From Pseudomonadota bacterium (GTDB lineage Bacteria > Pseudomonadota > Gammaproteobacteria > Halothiobacillales > Halothiobacillaceae): a DNA stretch of 53,811 bases. Positions 1-9,230 of the stretch are shown here, piece after piece. The position numbers were made by a program, and so were the translations under genes. Numbering within the stretch: position 1 is the stretch's first letter; each line of letters starts with the position of its first letter. The stretch lies in contig JAJYPA010000011.1 in assembly GCA_021795795.1 (NCBI GenBank), forward strand, positions 1 through 53,811. The letters are read 5' to 3'. The notes beneath the pieces are model-generated. The model was not told the origin of the DNA. It made no database searches and saw nothing but the letters and a program-made list of their open reading frames with translations.

Positions 1-104
1 TCATAAGACACATGGAACTTGCCATACAAAGTAGTGTCGGCCATGGCAGCGGCTGGCGCGATCATGGCGGCAGATACGGCGATTGCGATGATATTCTTTT
101 TCAT
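1..104 (-). CDS. Gram-negative porin, N-terminal fragment
   Basis: Only the first 34 codons are inside the window; the gene runs off the left edge. The translation starts MKKNIIAIAVSAAMIAPAAA and continues MADTTLYGKFHVSY. That is a cleavable signal peptide (two Lys, hydrophobic core, Ala-rich cleavage site) followed by the TLYGKFHVSY first beta-strand typical of neisserial-type general porins. A GGAG ribosome-binding site lies about 8 bases before the ATG at 104. The product would be a trimeric outer-membrane diffusion channel. Family assignment rests on the signal peptide and first strand only. Confidence 0.7.
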   Translation of the reverse strand, partial: MKKNIIAIAVSAAMIAPAAAMADTTLYGKFHVSY

Positions 105-340
105 CCGATCGATCTCCAATAGAGGTTTTGAGATTACAAGATTCCCCAGCCATCTGGGTACCGGGCAATAGTAGCCGGATACGGGGCTTACACAAGCCGC
201 AAAGAACTTTTTTACAACATGAACCCACCTTTGTGTTGCAACACCACAACACAGCATGGGTATTTGCCCCAGAAAATGGCATTCGTTTCTCAGTCAGTAG
301 TGTGTTTATGGCCGTGTTTCGCTATTGTGCAAATCCTCTA

Positions 341-650
341 CCCCCCACCCCAACCCTCCCCCACAAAGGGGGAGGGAGAAGGACTGCCCCACCCTAGCCC
401 GTCCAGGGCCGTGGGCCAACACGGGCTTACGCCAGCTGCGCGTTGCCCTCTTCGCCCCCCACGCGAGGGGGAGGGAGAAAAAGCGCAATAACCCCCTCTC
501 CCTTGATGGGAGAGGGGTTGGGGTGAGGGTGTTGAGGCTGTTACCCAAGCACTACCCCCCACCCCGACCCTCCCCCGCGAGGGGGAGGGAGAAAAAAAAG
601 AGCGTTTACATCCTTCGTGAACGAGTGCGCCCCCTTTGCAAAAGGGGGGA
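341..650. repeat. Cluster of GC-rich palindromes (REP-like)
   Basis: At least four imperfect copies of a C-rich/G-rich palindrome occur in about 300 bases. Clear stems are 354-362 with 368-376 (CCCTCCCCC/GGGGGAGGG), 493-502 with 508-517 (CCCCTCTCCC/GGGAGAGGGG), 568-576 with 581-589 (CCCTCCCCC/GGGGGAGGG), and about 630-637 with 641-649. They sit between the porin start and the convergent-facing end of the next gene. Open frames across this tract are low-complexity Pro/Arg/Gly artefacts. This type of repeat is common between genes of environmental Proteobacteria; I infer an extragenic palindrome cluster. Confidence 0.75.
422..444 (+). repeat. Partial copy of dispersed core repeat
   Basis: Carries GGGCTTACGCCAGCTGCGCG, identical to the core of the larger repeat at 12901-12924 and close to copies at 15261 and 35812. 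It lies between two of the GC-rich palindromes. All copies are intergenic. Confidence 0.6.
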
Positions 651-664
651 ATGAGGGGGATTTT

Positions 665-1909
665 TCATTCTGATCGAAACAGGCGCCTATACAGGGTGGT
701 GAGCCAGTGGCGGCGCTGCCAGACCAAACCCACACCGTTATCTATCTCAAGATCGCGGGCTTGGGCCGCGGCGTGCGTACGGGCCGGTTGTCTTTGCTTG
801 AGGAACTGATCAATGGCATCCAGGCTTGCATACCATCCGGCAAGATCACCTTCGAGGTAACACCACAACGGCTCGCTCCAGATAACATGCACCGGACATG
901 AGGGCGAAACGCCACGGGCGACCAACTCATTTATATGCGGCTGGAAACTCGCTGAGAGAATCACGACCGGGTTGTTCGCATCACTGGCATCGTGTGAATG
1001 AAGGGCGCCAGCCAGAACCGCGGAGTCGGTATAAATCATAGGGCGATTATCGCTACTCATCAGGTCGTCGGCAGAAAACCATGTTGACTGACTGGCTTCG
1101 GTGGATTGGGGTTTCGGCCAAGGACTACGCCCCCACACCCAAAGGCTGTTGATTTCGGGACGCGCTTTTTTTGCCCGTTCGGCGTTAACGGGATGGCTAT
1201 AAAGCCACATTTGCAACTCCGTGAGCCAGCGTCGGAACGGGCGCAACTCATCTCCCGCCAGCAGTTGGCCGACATGACGATTCAGAGCACAGCCCAACGG
1301 CGGCAAATCGACCGTGCCCACCCGTTCAAGCGCAGTGGCGGTGTACCCCAGATAGTGCCGCCCGCTCGCTGCCGAAAACAGGCTGATGCCATCGGCTTGA
1401 AGCCATTGATTCAAATCCGCCTGCAGCGCTGCCCATTCCTCCCGCTCGACATGCAGATAACGCGGCCCCATCAGCACTGCGTTGTCGGTGCCCGCCTGCA
1501 AGTGCACCGGCGTGACCTGGCTGACGGCCACAATGTCGGGATGTTCGGCAAGTGCTACACGTAATCCGGCATCCACGGACAAATCTGCCTGCAATGCGAA
1601 CGCCGCCGTACTGTGGCCTCTATCCATTGCAGCAAACCGCGCCAACAGCAGAGTTTCCGGATCATCCTGACAAGCTTCATCTTGAGTTTGTGGTACTCCT
1701 GCCAGTCGTTCCGTCATTCGTTTCATACGACGTGAACGCAGCGCCACTGACAGCGGTCCGTCGGTCGGCCCATCCGGTGACCACTGCCAAAGCCGCTCCT
1801 GATTTGGCAGGGCAGCCTGATGGCCTGCCTTTTTATCCTTATGAGACTTATCCTCTTCAAAACGGGGTTCGGGATGTAATCCCAGGATACTTAAGCGCAG
1901 CTTATTCAT
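665..1909 (-). CDS. Conserved hypothetical protein, RpfE-type / phosphoglycerate-mutase-like family
   Basis: 414 residues, no signal peptide or membrane segment. The middle carries blocks I associate with an uncharacterised proteobacterial family often labelled regulatory protein RpfE type or cofactor-independent phosphoglycerate mutase: a VTPVHLQAGTDNAVLMGP segment near residues 130-150, a WLTELQMWLYSHPVN block, and RPEINSLWVWG near residues 250-260. The C-terminal third is an alkaline-phosphatase-like tail, but I see no convincing metal-binding set of Asp/His residues. It lies 29 bases downstream of the DUF2339 gene on the same strand, so they may be co-transcribed. No catalytic role should be assumed from the mutase label. 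Confidence 0.6.
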   Translation of the reverse strand: MNKLRLSILGLHPEPRFEEDKSHKDKKAGHQAALPNQERLWQWSPDGPTDGPLSVALRSRRMKRMTERLAGVPQTQDEACQDDPETLLLARFAAMDRGHSTAAFALQADLSVDAGLRVALAEHPDIVAVSQVTPVHLQAGTDNAVLMGPRYLHVEREEWAALQADLNQWLQADGISLFSAASGRHYLGYTATALERVGTVDLPPLGCALNRHVGQLLAGDELRPFRRWLTELQMWLYSHPVNAERAKKARPEINSLWVWGRSPWPKPQSTEASQSTWFSADDLMSSDNRPMIYTDSAVLAGALHSHDASDANNPVVILSASFQPHINELVARGVSPSCPVHVIWSEPLWCYLEGDLAGWYASLDAIDQFLKQRQPARTHAAAQARDLEIDNGVGLVWQRRHWLTTLYRRLFRSE

Positions 1910-1938
1910 AGTGTTCGCAGAAAATCGGGGTATACAAA

Positions 1939-4860
1939 TCAGTCGGCCTTCTGTTCGGAGTCATCTGTGTTCTGGTCATCATTGGCAGATGGGGACTGTT
2001 TGGCCGGTATCGGCGCGATATAACCCGCCAGTAAGAGCAGTACGCCCACGCCGACAAACGAGATGATCCGGGCGAGTGTATCGCTGCCGGACAAATCGAC
2101 CAGAAAGAGTTTAAGCACCACCACGCCAAGTAACCCGGCGGCAACCAACCATAGACGACGTTGCTTCAGTCGGCTGGCCAGCACGATCAGCACCAAGCCC
2201 AGCAACGACCAGGCAATAGAATATGTCGTTTGCGCCAGCGCCTCGTGCAGGAACCGCCCGTCATCGAGCGGCAGGCCAGCGTAGACATTCAGGCTACGGG
2301 CAATCATGGCATTAAGCCAGACAAACGCGGCCGCACCCATCAGCCAATGCAGCGCCTGTTGTGTTCGTGCACCATCAGAGTTCAGAGAATATGCACCAGC
2401 AAGCCGTCCATGCCGCCATAGGGCGAACAGGGCAAGAGCAGAAACAAAATCGAGTGCATTGAATAAGGGCAGGTAACCAATCTGAGCCGGTTGGGCCCAG
2501 CCCGCGCCCATAACAGGATCCGTCACCCACAGCCCGTGGACGATAAACATCCAACCCAGTAGGAACACACCCAATCCCGATGCGACCCAACCGCGATAAA
2601 TGGATGCGTAGCCAAAGCGTTCGGCGAAGGGCCAGTGACGGGCGAAACCGACCCATGTCAGCAGCAACACCGGTATCAAGCCCCAACTCACGGCCGTCCA
2701 CACGCCCGGCGTGTTCGGGTGCATGATGCCAAATGGTCCCAGATCGAACCAGCTGAAATTCAGCGTAAAGCCGAACATCCCCCGGAAAATCACATCCGCC
2801 AATTGGGGCGCCAACACAGGCACCAGCAGCCATAAGCCTAAACCATGCAAACGCTCGGATGCGAATACGGATTCGCCGCGACGCTCGCTCCAGTAGAGTC
2901 CGCCATAAAGTGTGGCGAACGCCAATAGCCATGCAAACCAACCTCCTTCGTGGAACGGGCTCATATTCAACAGCAAAATCAAGCCGCCCAGCGTCCACAT
3001 CCAGACGGTTTGCAGCGCGAGTAGGTAACGCAGAACCGACCAATCGGACAACCACTGCCGCAGCCATTGGGCCACCAGCATCGACGCACTGGCGAACATC
3101 AGCCACAGCGTGAACGGCTGGAGCCAACTCGCCACATGTGCCAGATCGTAGAATCCGGTGCCGAACCACCAGGCCAATCCCCAGAGGGTCAACAGGGCAG
3201 GAACAGGCGCCCAGTTACGCCGATTACGTAATAGATAGGCACTGGCCAACCCGGAAAGCGCAATCAAACCGCCACTCAGGAAATAGCCATCCAGCAAAGG
3301 CCAGTGTGTCGGGTCGAGCGATGGAGGATCGTCGCCAAACGCCACGCCGGCACCGAGTTGCAGCAACAGGCCGAACACAACCGGCCATGTTTTCCCTTGT
3401 CGCAACCCGACCCAAAGCATGGCCGCGCCTTCCAATGCCCAAGTGGTACTGGTCCATTGCCCATCGAACGCGAACGGCACGGCCAAAGAAACAAAACCGA
3501 GCCCCAATAACAGGAAGGCATCATTAAGAATTTTGAACTGCATACCAAAAACGCGCCGCAACCCCAGCCACAGCACGAGATAGAGCATGCCCAATCCGAA
3601 TGCGCTCCAGGCCAGACCGTATTCGAAATTTTGGACCAGAGCGGCTTGCAGCCCAAACCCGACCAGCGGCGGGCCAAACACGAGGGTGGATTGCACATAG
3701 TCACGCAGTCCATCTGCGCGTTGCTGACGCGCGAATAATAGGGCTGTCGCCAGAAAGATCAGATAAAAACCGATCAGAAAAGGTTCGGTGGTCGAAAACA
3801 GCGCAGGCTTGTAGTTCAACCCGCCCCAGATCGTGCCGATCACGAACGTGAACAAAAATGCCAGCAGATTGAGTTCGCGCCAGGCCCTACGCCATGCGAC
3901 GAAGACGATGCCGAAATCGAGCACAAGGTAATAACTGAACAGATCGACATGCCGACCGCTGTCGCTACCCGCCAGAATCGGTGCGAGAAAACCGCCGACA
4001 ATCCCCAGCGCGGCAAGGCTGCGGGCATCCTGAACGACCGCCAGTACCGCAGCAGCTGCCACAACCAGAAGCATCAGCCCCATCGTCACACCCGCTGGCA
4101 ACAGCCCGTACAAACGAAACGCGGCATATAGCGTGAGATACGTCAGCCCGATGCCCCCGCCCTGCAACACAAGGGCATAGCCGGTATGTCGCTTACGCAA
4201 GTACCAGCCGATGCCGAGCAACACCAGTCCGCCGATGCCCACCAGGGTCAAGCGGACGCTGATCGGGAACAGGGCCTGATCGGCGGCGTATTTCAGCAGG
4301 AAGGCCAAGCCGAAAAACAGCACGATCACGCCGATCTTGGCGACCACATTGCCCTCGGTGAGGAAGCGGTACACGCTCGACCACAGGCGCGACAGGCCAT
4401 CCGGCGCTCCGGTTTCGGCAGACGAGGGCGCGCCCCAGGCCGAGACCGACGCCCCATTGTTGGATTTGCTTTCATGGAACGGAGTGTCAACACGTGCCGA
4501 CACAGGCTGCTCTTCGGTCATTTTCAATGATGCGGGAGAAGGCTCCGGCAAGGGTTCGTGCACTCGCGCATGATCGGATTCAGGCTCCGGGGCTCTCGGC
4601 TCCACTTCTTCCGCAGCAGATTCGGGCGCGACGGGCGAATTCATTGCCTCGGATGACGATGCTCTCTGAGCCTGAGGATGAGACAAATGACGCAATTCAT
4701 CTCGCAACAATATCTGATCGGCGATCAAGGCCTGAACCTGCCGAGTCAACCGACTGACCTGCGCCACAAGAAAGCCGGTTAGCGCGCCAAACGCCGCGCC
4801 CCAGAATCCGGCCACCGCCATCCCGAAAATCAGCCCCACCAGGGTAAGTGTAATGATCAT
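1939..4860 (-). CDS. DUF2339 family polytopic membrane protein
   Basis: 973 residues. An N-terminal hydrophobic segment (about 1-35) with a short coiled stretch is followed by a Pro/Glu/Ser-rich linker (about 70-150). After that come more than 20 hydrophobic segments, starting with GNVVAKIGVIVLFFGLAFLL and FPISVRLTLVGIGGLVLLGI, the usual start of the DUF2339 membrane core. The C-terminus is short and acidic. The function of this family is unknown; its size and topology suggest an inner-membrane protein of envelope maintenance, which is inference. It is upstream of the 665-1909 gene in the same direction. The start at 4860 (MIITLTLVGLIFGM) is the only ATG placing a membrane helix at the N-terminus. 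Confidence 0.85.
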   Translation of the reverse strand: MIITLTLVGLIFGMAVAGFWGAAFGALTGFLVAQVSRLTRQVQALIADQILLRDELRHLSHPQAQRASSSEAMNSPVAPESAAEEVEPRAPEPESDHARVHEPLPEPSPASLKMTEEQPVSARVDTPFHESKSNNGASVSAWGAPSSAETGAPDGLSRLWSSVYRFLTEGNVVAKIGVIVLFFGLAFLLKYAADQALFPISVRLTLVGIGGLVLLGIGWYLRKRHTGYALVLQGGGIGLTYLTLYAAFRLYGLLPAGVTMGLMLLVVAAAAVLAVVQDARSLAALGIVGGFLAPILAGSDSGRHVDLFSYYLVLDFGIVFVAWRRAWRELNLLAFLFTFVIGTIWGGLNYKPALFSTTEPFLIGFYLIFLATALLFARQQRADGLRDYVQSTLVFGPPLVGFGLQAALVQNFEYGLAWSAFGLGMLYLVLWLGLRRVFGMQFKILNDAFLLLGLGFVSLAVPFAFDGQWTSTTWALEGAAMLWVGLRQGKTWPVVFGLLLQLGAGVAFGDDPPSLDPTHWPLLDGYFLSGGLIALSGLASAYLLRNRRNWAPVPALLTLWGLAWWFGTGFYDLAHVASWLQPFTLWLMFASASMLVAQWLRQWLSDWSVLRYLLALQTVWMWTLGGLILLLNMSPFHEGGWFAWLLAFATLYGGLYWSERRGESVFASERLHGLGLWLLVPVLAPQLADVIFRGMFGFTLNFSWFDLGPFGIMHPNTPGVWTAVSWGLIPVLLLTWVGFARHWPFAERFGYASIYRGWVASGLGVFLLGWMFIVHGLWVTDPVMGAGWAQPAQIGYLPLFNALDFVSALALFALWRHGRLAGAYSLNSDGARTQQALHWLMGAAAFVWLNAMIARSLNVYAGLPLDDGRFLHEALAQTTYSIAWSLLGLVLIVLASRLKQRRLWLVAAGLLGVVVLKLFLVDLSGSDTLARIISFVGVGVLLLLAGYIAPIPAKQSPSANDDQNTDDSEQKAD

Positions 4861-5658
4861 GACCTGTGCTCCCTGCTAAAACGGCACACTTTTCTGTCGA
4901 TTCCAGAATGCCCGCCGTTTGTGTGTGGCGCAATGTCCTTCAATAAGTGTCGCGATGAATGCACCCGATACTCGCCTCGCCCTGCATCGAGCCGGGTCGG
5001 GCAGAGAAGGCGCTATTGGGGCCCAGCATCCTGAAGGATGTAGCTGGGCACGTCACCGGCAGAAGTGATCCCGATATTCGACAGGGTGACATTGACCGGA
5101 CTACCCGGATCGTACCGGTTGTGACAGATGGCATAAAACGTCGTTGGATCGCTGAAATAATTATTGGTGAACGTCAGGTCACCCACGGGTAAACACCCAC
5201 CCATATCCGCACCGTAGGGCACCAAATGACTCAACAGGCACTGGTCCTCGGTAAGTTTCGAACCTTCAAACGAAGTGGGATGGCGACAGGCGCCGAAATC
5301 GACCGTGCCAGTCTGGTGATGTATCTAAGCAGGGTGGACAGAGCCAAATACTTACCATCCTGGCTGGATGGTACTAATCCTCGTATGAGGTGCCGATCAA
5401 CACCGGCTTCGAGCACCACAAGACCATCATGTATCCCAACAGGTTGAGATACACGATGGCACGCACCAAAGAAGTAGTTTCGTGACCCACCGGTCTTTGG
5501 TGTGAACGGGGTACAACTGCCAAGTCTTGATTGACAGGGCAGCTAATGCTTAGTCTGACATCACAAAGGGATGTAGGCGACCAACTCACGGAACTTTAGA
5601 TTATTACCGCTGCATCAAACATTCAACTGTACGGCCATGAATCCTGGCATGTGCCGGA
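4861..5658. other. Gene-poor intergenic stretch
   Basis: Nearly 800 bases between the DUF2339 gene and the binding-protein gene, with no intact gene that I can support. It contains the decayed reading frame at 5013-5324, overlapping out-of-frame fragments at 5231-5419 and 5374-5589, and an exact 9-base inverted repeat (5464-5472 with 5494-5502, CACCAAAGA/TCTTTGGTG). The mixture of short coherent peptides in different frames looks like an old, degraded locus. Confidence 0.5.
5013..5324 (-). pseudogene. Possible remnant of a secreted protein gene
   Basis: On the minus strand an open frame without ATG runs from just after a TAG at 5327-5325 to a stop at 5013. It reads as a plausible extracellular protein: HPTSFEGSKLTEDQCLL, then ADMGGCLPVGDLTFTNNYF, then DPTTFYAICHNRYDP. 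It is Asn/Gly/Thr-rich with a few Cys and few charged repeats. The only internal starts are TTG codons without a good ribosome site. A second coherent frame (minus strand, 5419-5231) overlaps it. I interpret this as the 3' end of a broken gene; the family is unknown. Confidence 0.3.
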
Positions 5659-6426
5659 TCAGTTGGCTTTCCATCCCCATTTAACGAAGATTTTCTCACC
5701 CTGTTCTGATTGCAAGAACTTGATGAAGTCTTTGGCTTGGGGGTTCGCTTGAGCGCGCTGGGTCAAGACAACGCCAGCATCCCGATAAATGGCGTATTGA
5801 GGCTCAATCTCGACCACGTCGGCCAGCTTGGGATTCGCGACTTGCCAGATGTTGTAAATGAGCCAGGCATCGATATCGGGTTGATCAATCCAGGCCTTTT
5901 TGGCCAAGGCACTGTTTTTGGCATAATCAACAATATTGCTGCGCAGTGATCGAACCGTTTGGATACTGCCTAATCGACCCGCAATATCTTCCCATGCGCC
6001 GGTTTGTCCCGCCCCCTGCACGACCAATACTTTGACGCCCGGTTTTGTAATATCGTCAAACCCTTTGATCTTTTTTGGGTTTCCAGGGCGAACCAAGATA
6101 GCCATCGGCCGCAAGTATAAAGGGATGACTTGATCGGACTTGATTTGACCTTCGAGCTGGTAGGTAAAATCGGTCATCATGTTTTCAGAACCACTGAAAA
6201 TAATGTCGCCCTTGGCCTTGGCCTGCTCAATCCACTGGGGTGTCGGGCCCGCGGTAACCTCGACTTTGGTGCCCGTCTCTTTTTCAAATACCGCAGCCGC
6301 TTCTTTCATAGCCGGCGCGGGGCCGCCCGGCCCATACACATAAATAGTTTCCTGTGCTTGGGCAGAGGAGATGTTGCTGAGCGCCAAGGCCATAAGCCCC
6401 ACAAAGCCGAGAAGACGAGTAAACAT
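5659..6426 (-). CDS. ABC-type periplasmic substrate-binding protein (ModA-like fold)
   Basis: 255 residues. A Sec signal peptide (about 1-24, ending SSAQAQ) is followed by a mature domain with the ModA/sulfate-type binding-protein pattern: TIYVYGPGGPAPAMKEAA, VFEKETGTKVEV, DIIFSGSENMM, then IPLYLRPMAILVRPGNPKKI and GVKVLVVQGAGQTGAWE. The last third contains DIDAWLIYNIWQVANP and a C-terminal FLQSEQGEKIFVKWGW. A GAGGAA ribosome site precedes the ATG at 6426. No permease or ATPase gene is adjacent, so the ligand and partners are not evident; a small oxyanion is only a guess from the fold. Confidence 0.8.
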   Translation of the reverse strand: MFTRLLGFVGLMALALSNISSAQAQETIYVYGPGGPAPAMKEAAAVFEKETGTKVEVTAGPTPQWIEQAKAKGDIIFSGSENMMTDFTYQLEGQIKSDQVIPLYLRPMAILVRPGNPKKIKGFDDITKPGVKVLVVQGAGQTGAWEDIAGRLGSIQTVRSLRSNIVDYAKNSALAKKAWIDQPDIDAWLIYNIWQVANPKLADVVEIEPQYAIYRDAGVVLTQRAQANPQAKDFIKFLQSEQGEKIFVKWGWKAN

Positions 6427-6690
6427 GGTGAGTTCCTCATTGAAAATTGAAAAAACGAAAACATAAAAATCACGACGATGTGACTATAGACTAATTTGAT
6501 ACGTATAAATGGCTCGAGCGGAAAGCCTCCTGGATGCCGCCTCTATGGCCATCAACGATTCAAAATCGCACTCAATTGAAATCTATTTATTTTTTGTTTG
6601 CCGAGGAATAGAATCCATTCCGCCTTCGGGTTCTCCGAAGGGCATCCCCTGTTTTTTCCCCATGTATCGTTACCAACCATCGAGGCCATC

Positions 6691-7074
6691 GTGGGCAATC
6701 CGTGTCAGCGTTGTGGTGCGTGTTGCGCCTATTTCCGCGTGTCTTTTTATTGGGCCGAGTCGGTGCCTTTTCTCGACGGTCAGGTGCCGCCCGAACTGAC
6801 GGAACAGATCAACCCGCATCTGGTGAGCATGAAGGGCACCCTCACAGAACCCACACGCTGCGTTGCGCTTGATGGCGCCATTGGCGATTGCGTCAGTTGC
6901 TCGATTTATCCCAACCGGCCCACGCCCTGCCGTGAGCTGGAACCTTGGGATGAGCATGGCCAGCCGGATGAGAAATGCAGTCGGGCCCGCGCAGCCCATG
7001 GGTTGCCGCCGCTTGAACCCATCGTGCCGCACACCCCGGAAATCGTCGATCCGCTGCGTACGGGTACCGATTGA
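6691..7074 (+). CDS. YkgJ family cysteine-cluster protein
   Basis: 127 residues from a GTG start at 6691 preceded by a weak GAGG. Upstream in-frame ATG codons exist (6598, 6661) but add sequence without family resemblance. The N-terminus NPCQRCGACCAYFRV holds the CxxCxxCC cluster (C5, C8, C11, C12). A second cysteine group follows in RCVALDGAIGDCVSCSIYP and PTPCRELEPW, with one more at KCS. Nine cysteines in a small soluble protein of the UPF0153/YkgJ class suggest metal or Fe-S binding; the function is unknown. It converges with yejE, whose stop lies 33 bases away. Confidence 0.8.
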   Translation: MGNPCQRCGACCAYFRVSFYWAESVPFLDGQVPPELTEQINPHLVSMKGTLTEPTRCVALDGAIGDCVSCSIYPNRPTPCRELEPWDEHGQPDEKCSRARAAHGLPPLEPIVPHTPEIVDPLRTGTD

Positions 7075-7088
7075 CTGATCCCATCTTT

Positions 7089-7113
7089 GGGTAAGAATTG
7101 CCAATCTTTACCC
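7089..7113. terminator. Possible shared hairpin between convergent genes
   Basis: GGGTAAGA and TCTTTACCC form a near-perfect stem across 7089-7113, in the short gap between the YkgJ gene and the end of yejE. There is no long T-run, so termination activity is uncertain. Confidence 0.3.
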
Positions 7114-8169
7114 CGGTGATTTCTGCCGCGTATCGAATGCGGCGCGCAGTGCTTCGCCGATAAAGATCAGCAAGAGCAAGGTGCCCACCAACACAGCAAA
7201 GGTGGTGAGCGATAGCCACCAGGCATCGATATTGTTCTTGCCCTGCGCCAGCAGTTCGCCGAGTGAGGGCGTGGAGGGCGGCACGCCCAGTCCCAGAAAA
7301 TCCAGACTCGTCAAAGCCAGAATCGCGCCGGATACCCGGAACGGCAAAAAGGTGATCACGGGCGTGAGCGCATTGGGCAGCAGGTGCCGGAACATGATGC
7401 GCGGACCGGAAACGCCGAGGGCGCGGGCGGCGCGCACGTATTCGAGATTGCGGCCTTTGAGGAATTCGGCGCGCACATAATCCGACAAGCCGATCCAGCC
7501 GAACAGCGAGAGCAGAATCAGCAGCAAACCGATCGATGGCTGGAAGATCGAGGCGAAAATAATCAGCAGGTACAGTTCGGGCAGCGAACCCCACACTTCG
7601 ATGAAGCGCTGGAAGAACAGATCGACCTTGCCGCCGAGATAGCCCTGCACCGCGCCCGCCAGCATTCCGATCACCATGCCGATAGCCGTGAGCGCGAAAC
7701 CGAACAGCACCGACAAACGAAAACCGTAGATCAACCGGGCAGCGACATCGCGGCCCCGATCATCGGTTCCAAGCCAGTGCCGCGCATTGGGTGGCGCGGG
7801 GTTCGGGGCGGGATTGTAGTAATCGATGGTGTCGTAGGAAAACGGAATCGGCGCGCGCAGAAGCCAGCCGTGTTCACGGATTTTGGCAATGACGTAGGGA
7901 TCGGTGTAATCGGCGTTAGTCGCGAAATCACCACCGAACGTGGTTTCCGGGTAATCGTGAATCAAAGGCAGATAGAGTTGATGCTGATAAAGCACCAGCA
8001 AGGGCCGGTTGTTCGCCAGCAACTCCGCCCCAAGGCTCAGCACGAACAGGATTGAAAACAGCCACAGGCTCAGATAACCGCGCCGGTGTCGCCGGAATCG
8101 CTGCCAAACCCGCCGCCAAGGGCCCAGGGATTGTGCTGGGGCGGTGATTTGGGATGCCTGCTCACTCAT
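7108..8169 (-). CDS. yejE: Peptide ABC transporter permease YejE
   Basis: 353 residues. An N-terminal cytoplasmic segment is followed by a first membrane helix (LSLWLFSILFVLSLGAELLA), a periplasmic loop with the YejE-typical stretch YPETTFGGDFATNADYTDPY, and HWLGTDDRGRDVAARLIYG. Five more hydrophobic segments surround the coupling (EAA) motif EYVRAARALGVSGPRIMFRH. This is the DppC/OppC-type inner-membrane permease subunit of the Yej system, involved in uptake of peptides such as microcin C in Enterobacteria. It overlaps yejB by four bases (ATGA at 8166-8169). It is the last gene of the operon: no yejF ATPase gene follows. Confidence 0.93.
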   Translation of the reverse strand: MSEQASQITAPAQSLGPWRRVWQRFRRHRRGYLSLWLFSILFVLSLGAELLANNRPLLVLYQHQLYLPLIHDYPETTFGGDFATNADYTDPYVIAKIREHGWLLRAPIPFSYDTIDYYNPAPNPAPPNARHWLGTDDRGRDVAARLIYGFRLSVLFGFALTAIGMVIGMLAGAVQGYLGGKVDLFFQRFIEVWGSLPELYLLIIFASIFQPSIGLLLILLSLFGWIGLSDYVRAEFLKGRNLEYVRAARALGVSGPRIMFRHLLPNALTPVITFLPFRVSGAILALTSLDFLGLGVPPSTPSLGELLAQGKNNIDAWWLSLTTFAVLVGTLLLLIFIGEALRAAFDTRQKSPG

Positions 8170-9230
8170 GAATTCACGGCCTGGAAATTGATGCGCGGAT
8201 CAACCCACACATAGGCCAGATCGGACAAGAGCTTGCCGATCAACCCGATCAGCGTGAATACGTACAGCGTGCCGAGCACGACCGGGTAGTCGCGCTGGAT
8301 GACGGCGTTATACGAGAGCAACCCCAGCCCATCGAGCGAGAAAATGGTTTCGATCAACAGGCTGCCGGTAAAAAAGGCGCCGAGAAATGCTGCGGGAAAC
8401 CCGGTCACGATCGGAATCAGGGCATTGCGGAATACATGACCGTACAGAATCCGCCGTTCGGACAAGCCCTTTGCGCGGGCGGTGAGCACGTATTGCTTGC
8501 GGATTTCTTCCAGAAAGCTGTTCTTGGTGAGCATCGTCATCACGGCAAAATTGCCGACCACCATCGCCGTGACCGGCAGCACGATGTGCCAGAGGTAATC
8601 GGCAATTTTGCCCAACAGAGAAAGCTGGTCGAAGTTATCGGACGCGAGGCCACGCAACGGAAACCACTGCCAGAAACTGCCGCCACCAAACAAAACAATC
8701 AGCACAAGGCCGAGCACAAAACCGGGAATGGCATAGCCGACGAGAATCACGGTGCTGGTGACCGTATCGAACCGCGAACCGTCCCGCACGGCCTTGGCAA
8801 TGCCCAGTGGAATCGAGACCAGATACGTGAGGAAGAACGTCCACAAACCGATACTGATGGAGACGGGCAATTTCTCCAGAATCAGATCGGTGACCGAGCG
8901 CTGATAAAAATAGGACGTACCAAGATTGAACGTGAGGTAATTGCCCAGCATGTCACCGAAACGTTGCCAGGCCGGTTTATCGAACCCGTAAAATGACTTG
9001 ATCTGGTCCAACTGGCGGGCATCGAGCCCCTGATCGCCTCGATACAAGCCGCCTGACAAGCCGCCGCCGGATTCCGCCCCCGCCGCCCCGGCACCGCCCG
9101 ATTTGAGCTGAGCGACGAGCTGCTCGACCGGCCCACCGGGCACGAACTGAATCACCGCAAAGGAAATGGCGAGAATCCCGAACAGGGTCGGGATCATCAA
9201 GAGTAGTCGCTTGATAATGTAACCGGTCAT
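8166..9230 (-). CDS. yejB: Peptide ABC transporter permease YejB
   Basis: 354 residues with a first membrane helix (YIIKRLLLMIPTLFGILAIS) and a Gly/Ala-rich periplasmic segment containing GGLSGGLYRGDQGLDA and the YGFDKPAWQRFGDML block found in YejB. Five further helices surround the EAA motif VLTARAKGLSERRILYGHVF. It is the DppB/OppB-type subunit partnering with YejE. The start overlaps the stop of the 52-codon frame at 9227-9385 (ATGA), which implies translational coupling; the downstream end overlaps yejE the same way. E. coli YejB is of similar length. Confidence 0.93.
   Translation of the reverse strand: MTGYIIKRLLLMIPTLFGILAISFAVIQFVPGGPVEQLVAQLKSGGAGAAGAESGGGLSGGLYRGDQGLDARQLDQIKSFYGFDKPAWQRFGDMLGNYLTFNLGTSYFYQRSVTDLILEKLPVSISIGLWTFFLTYLVSIPLGIAKAVRDGSRFDTVTSTVILVGYAIPGFVLGLVLIVLFGGGSFWQWFPLRGLASDNFDQLSLLGKIADYLWHIVLPVTAMVVGNFAVMTMLTKNSFLEEIRKQYVLTARAKGLSERRILYGHVFRNALIPIVTGFPAAFLGAFFTGSLLIETIFSLDGLGLLSYNAVIQRDYPVVLGTLYVFTLIGLIGKLLSDLAYVWVDPRINFQAVNS

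Noticed and set aside
341..650. Possible CRISPR array in the GC-rich repeat tract
   Set aside because: Units are palindromes of varying sequence and spacing, without constant repeats, regular spacers or cas genes.
325..654. Overlapping Pro/Arg-rich frames in the palindrome tract
   Set aside because: They follow the GC-rich repeats on both strands and show no domain, ribosome site or codon pattern.
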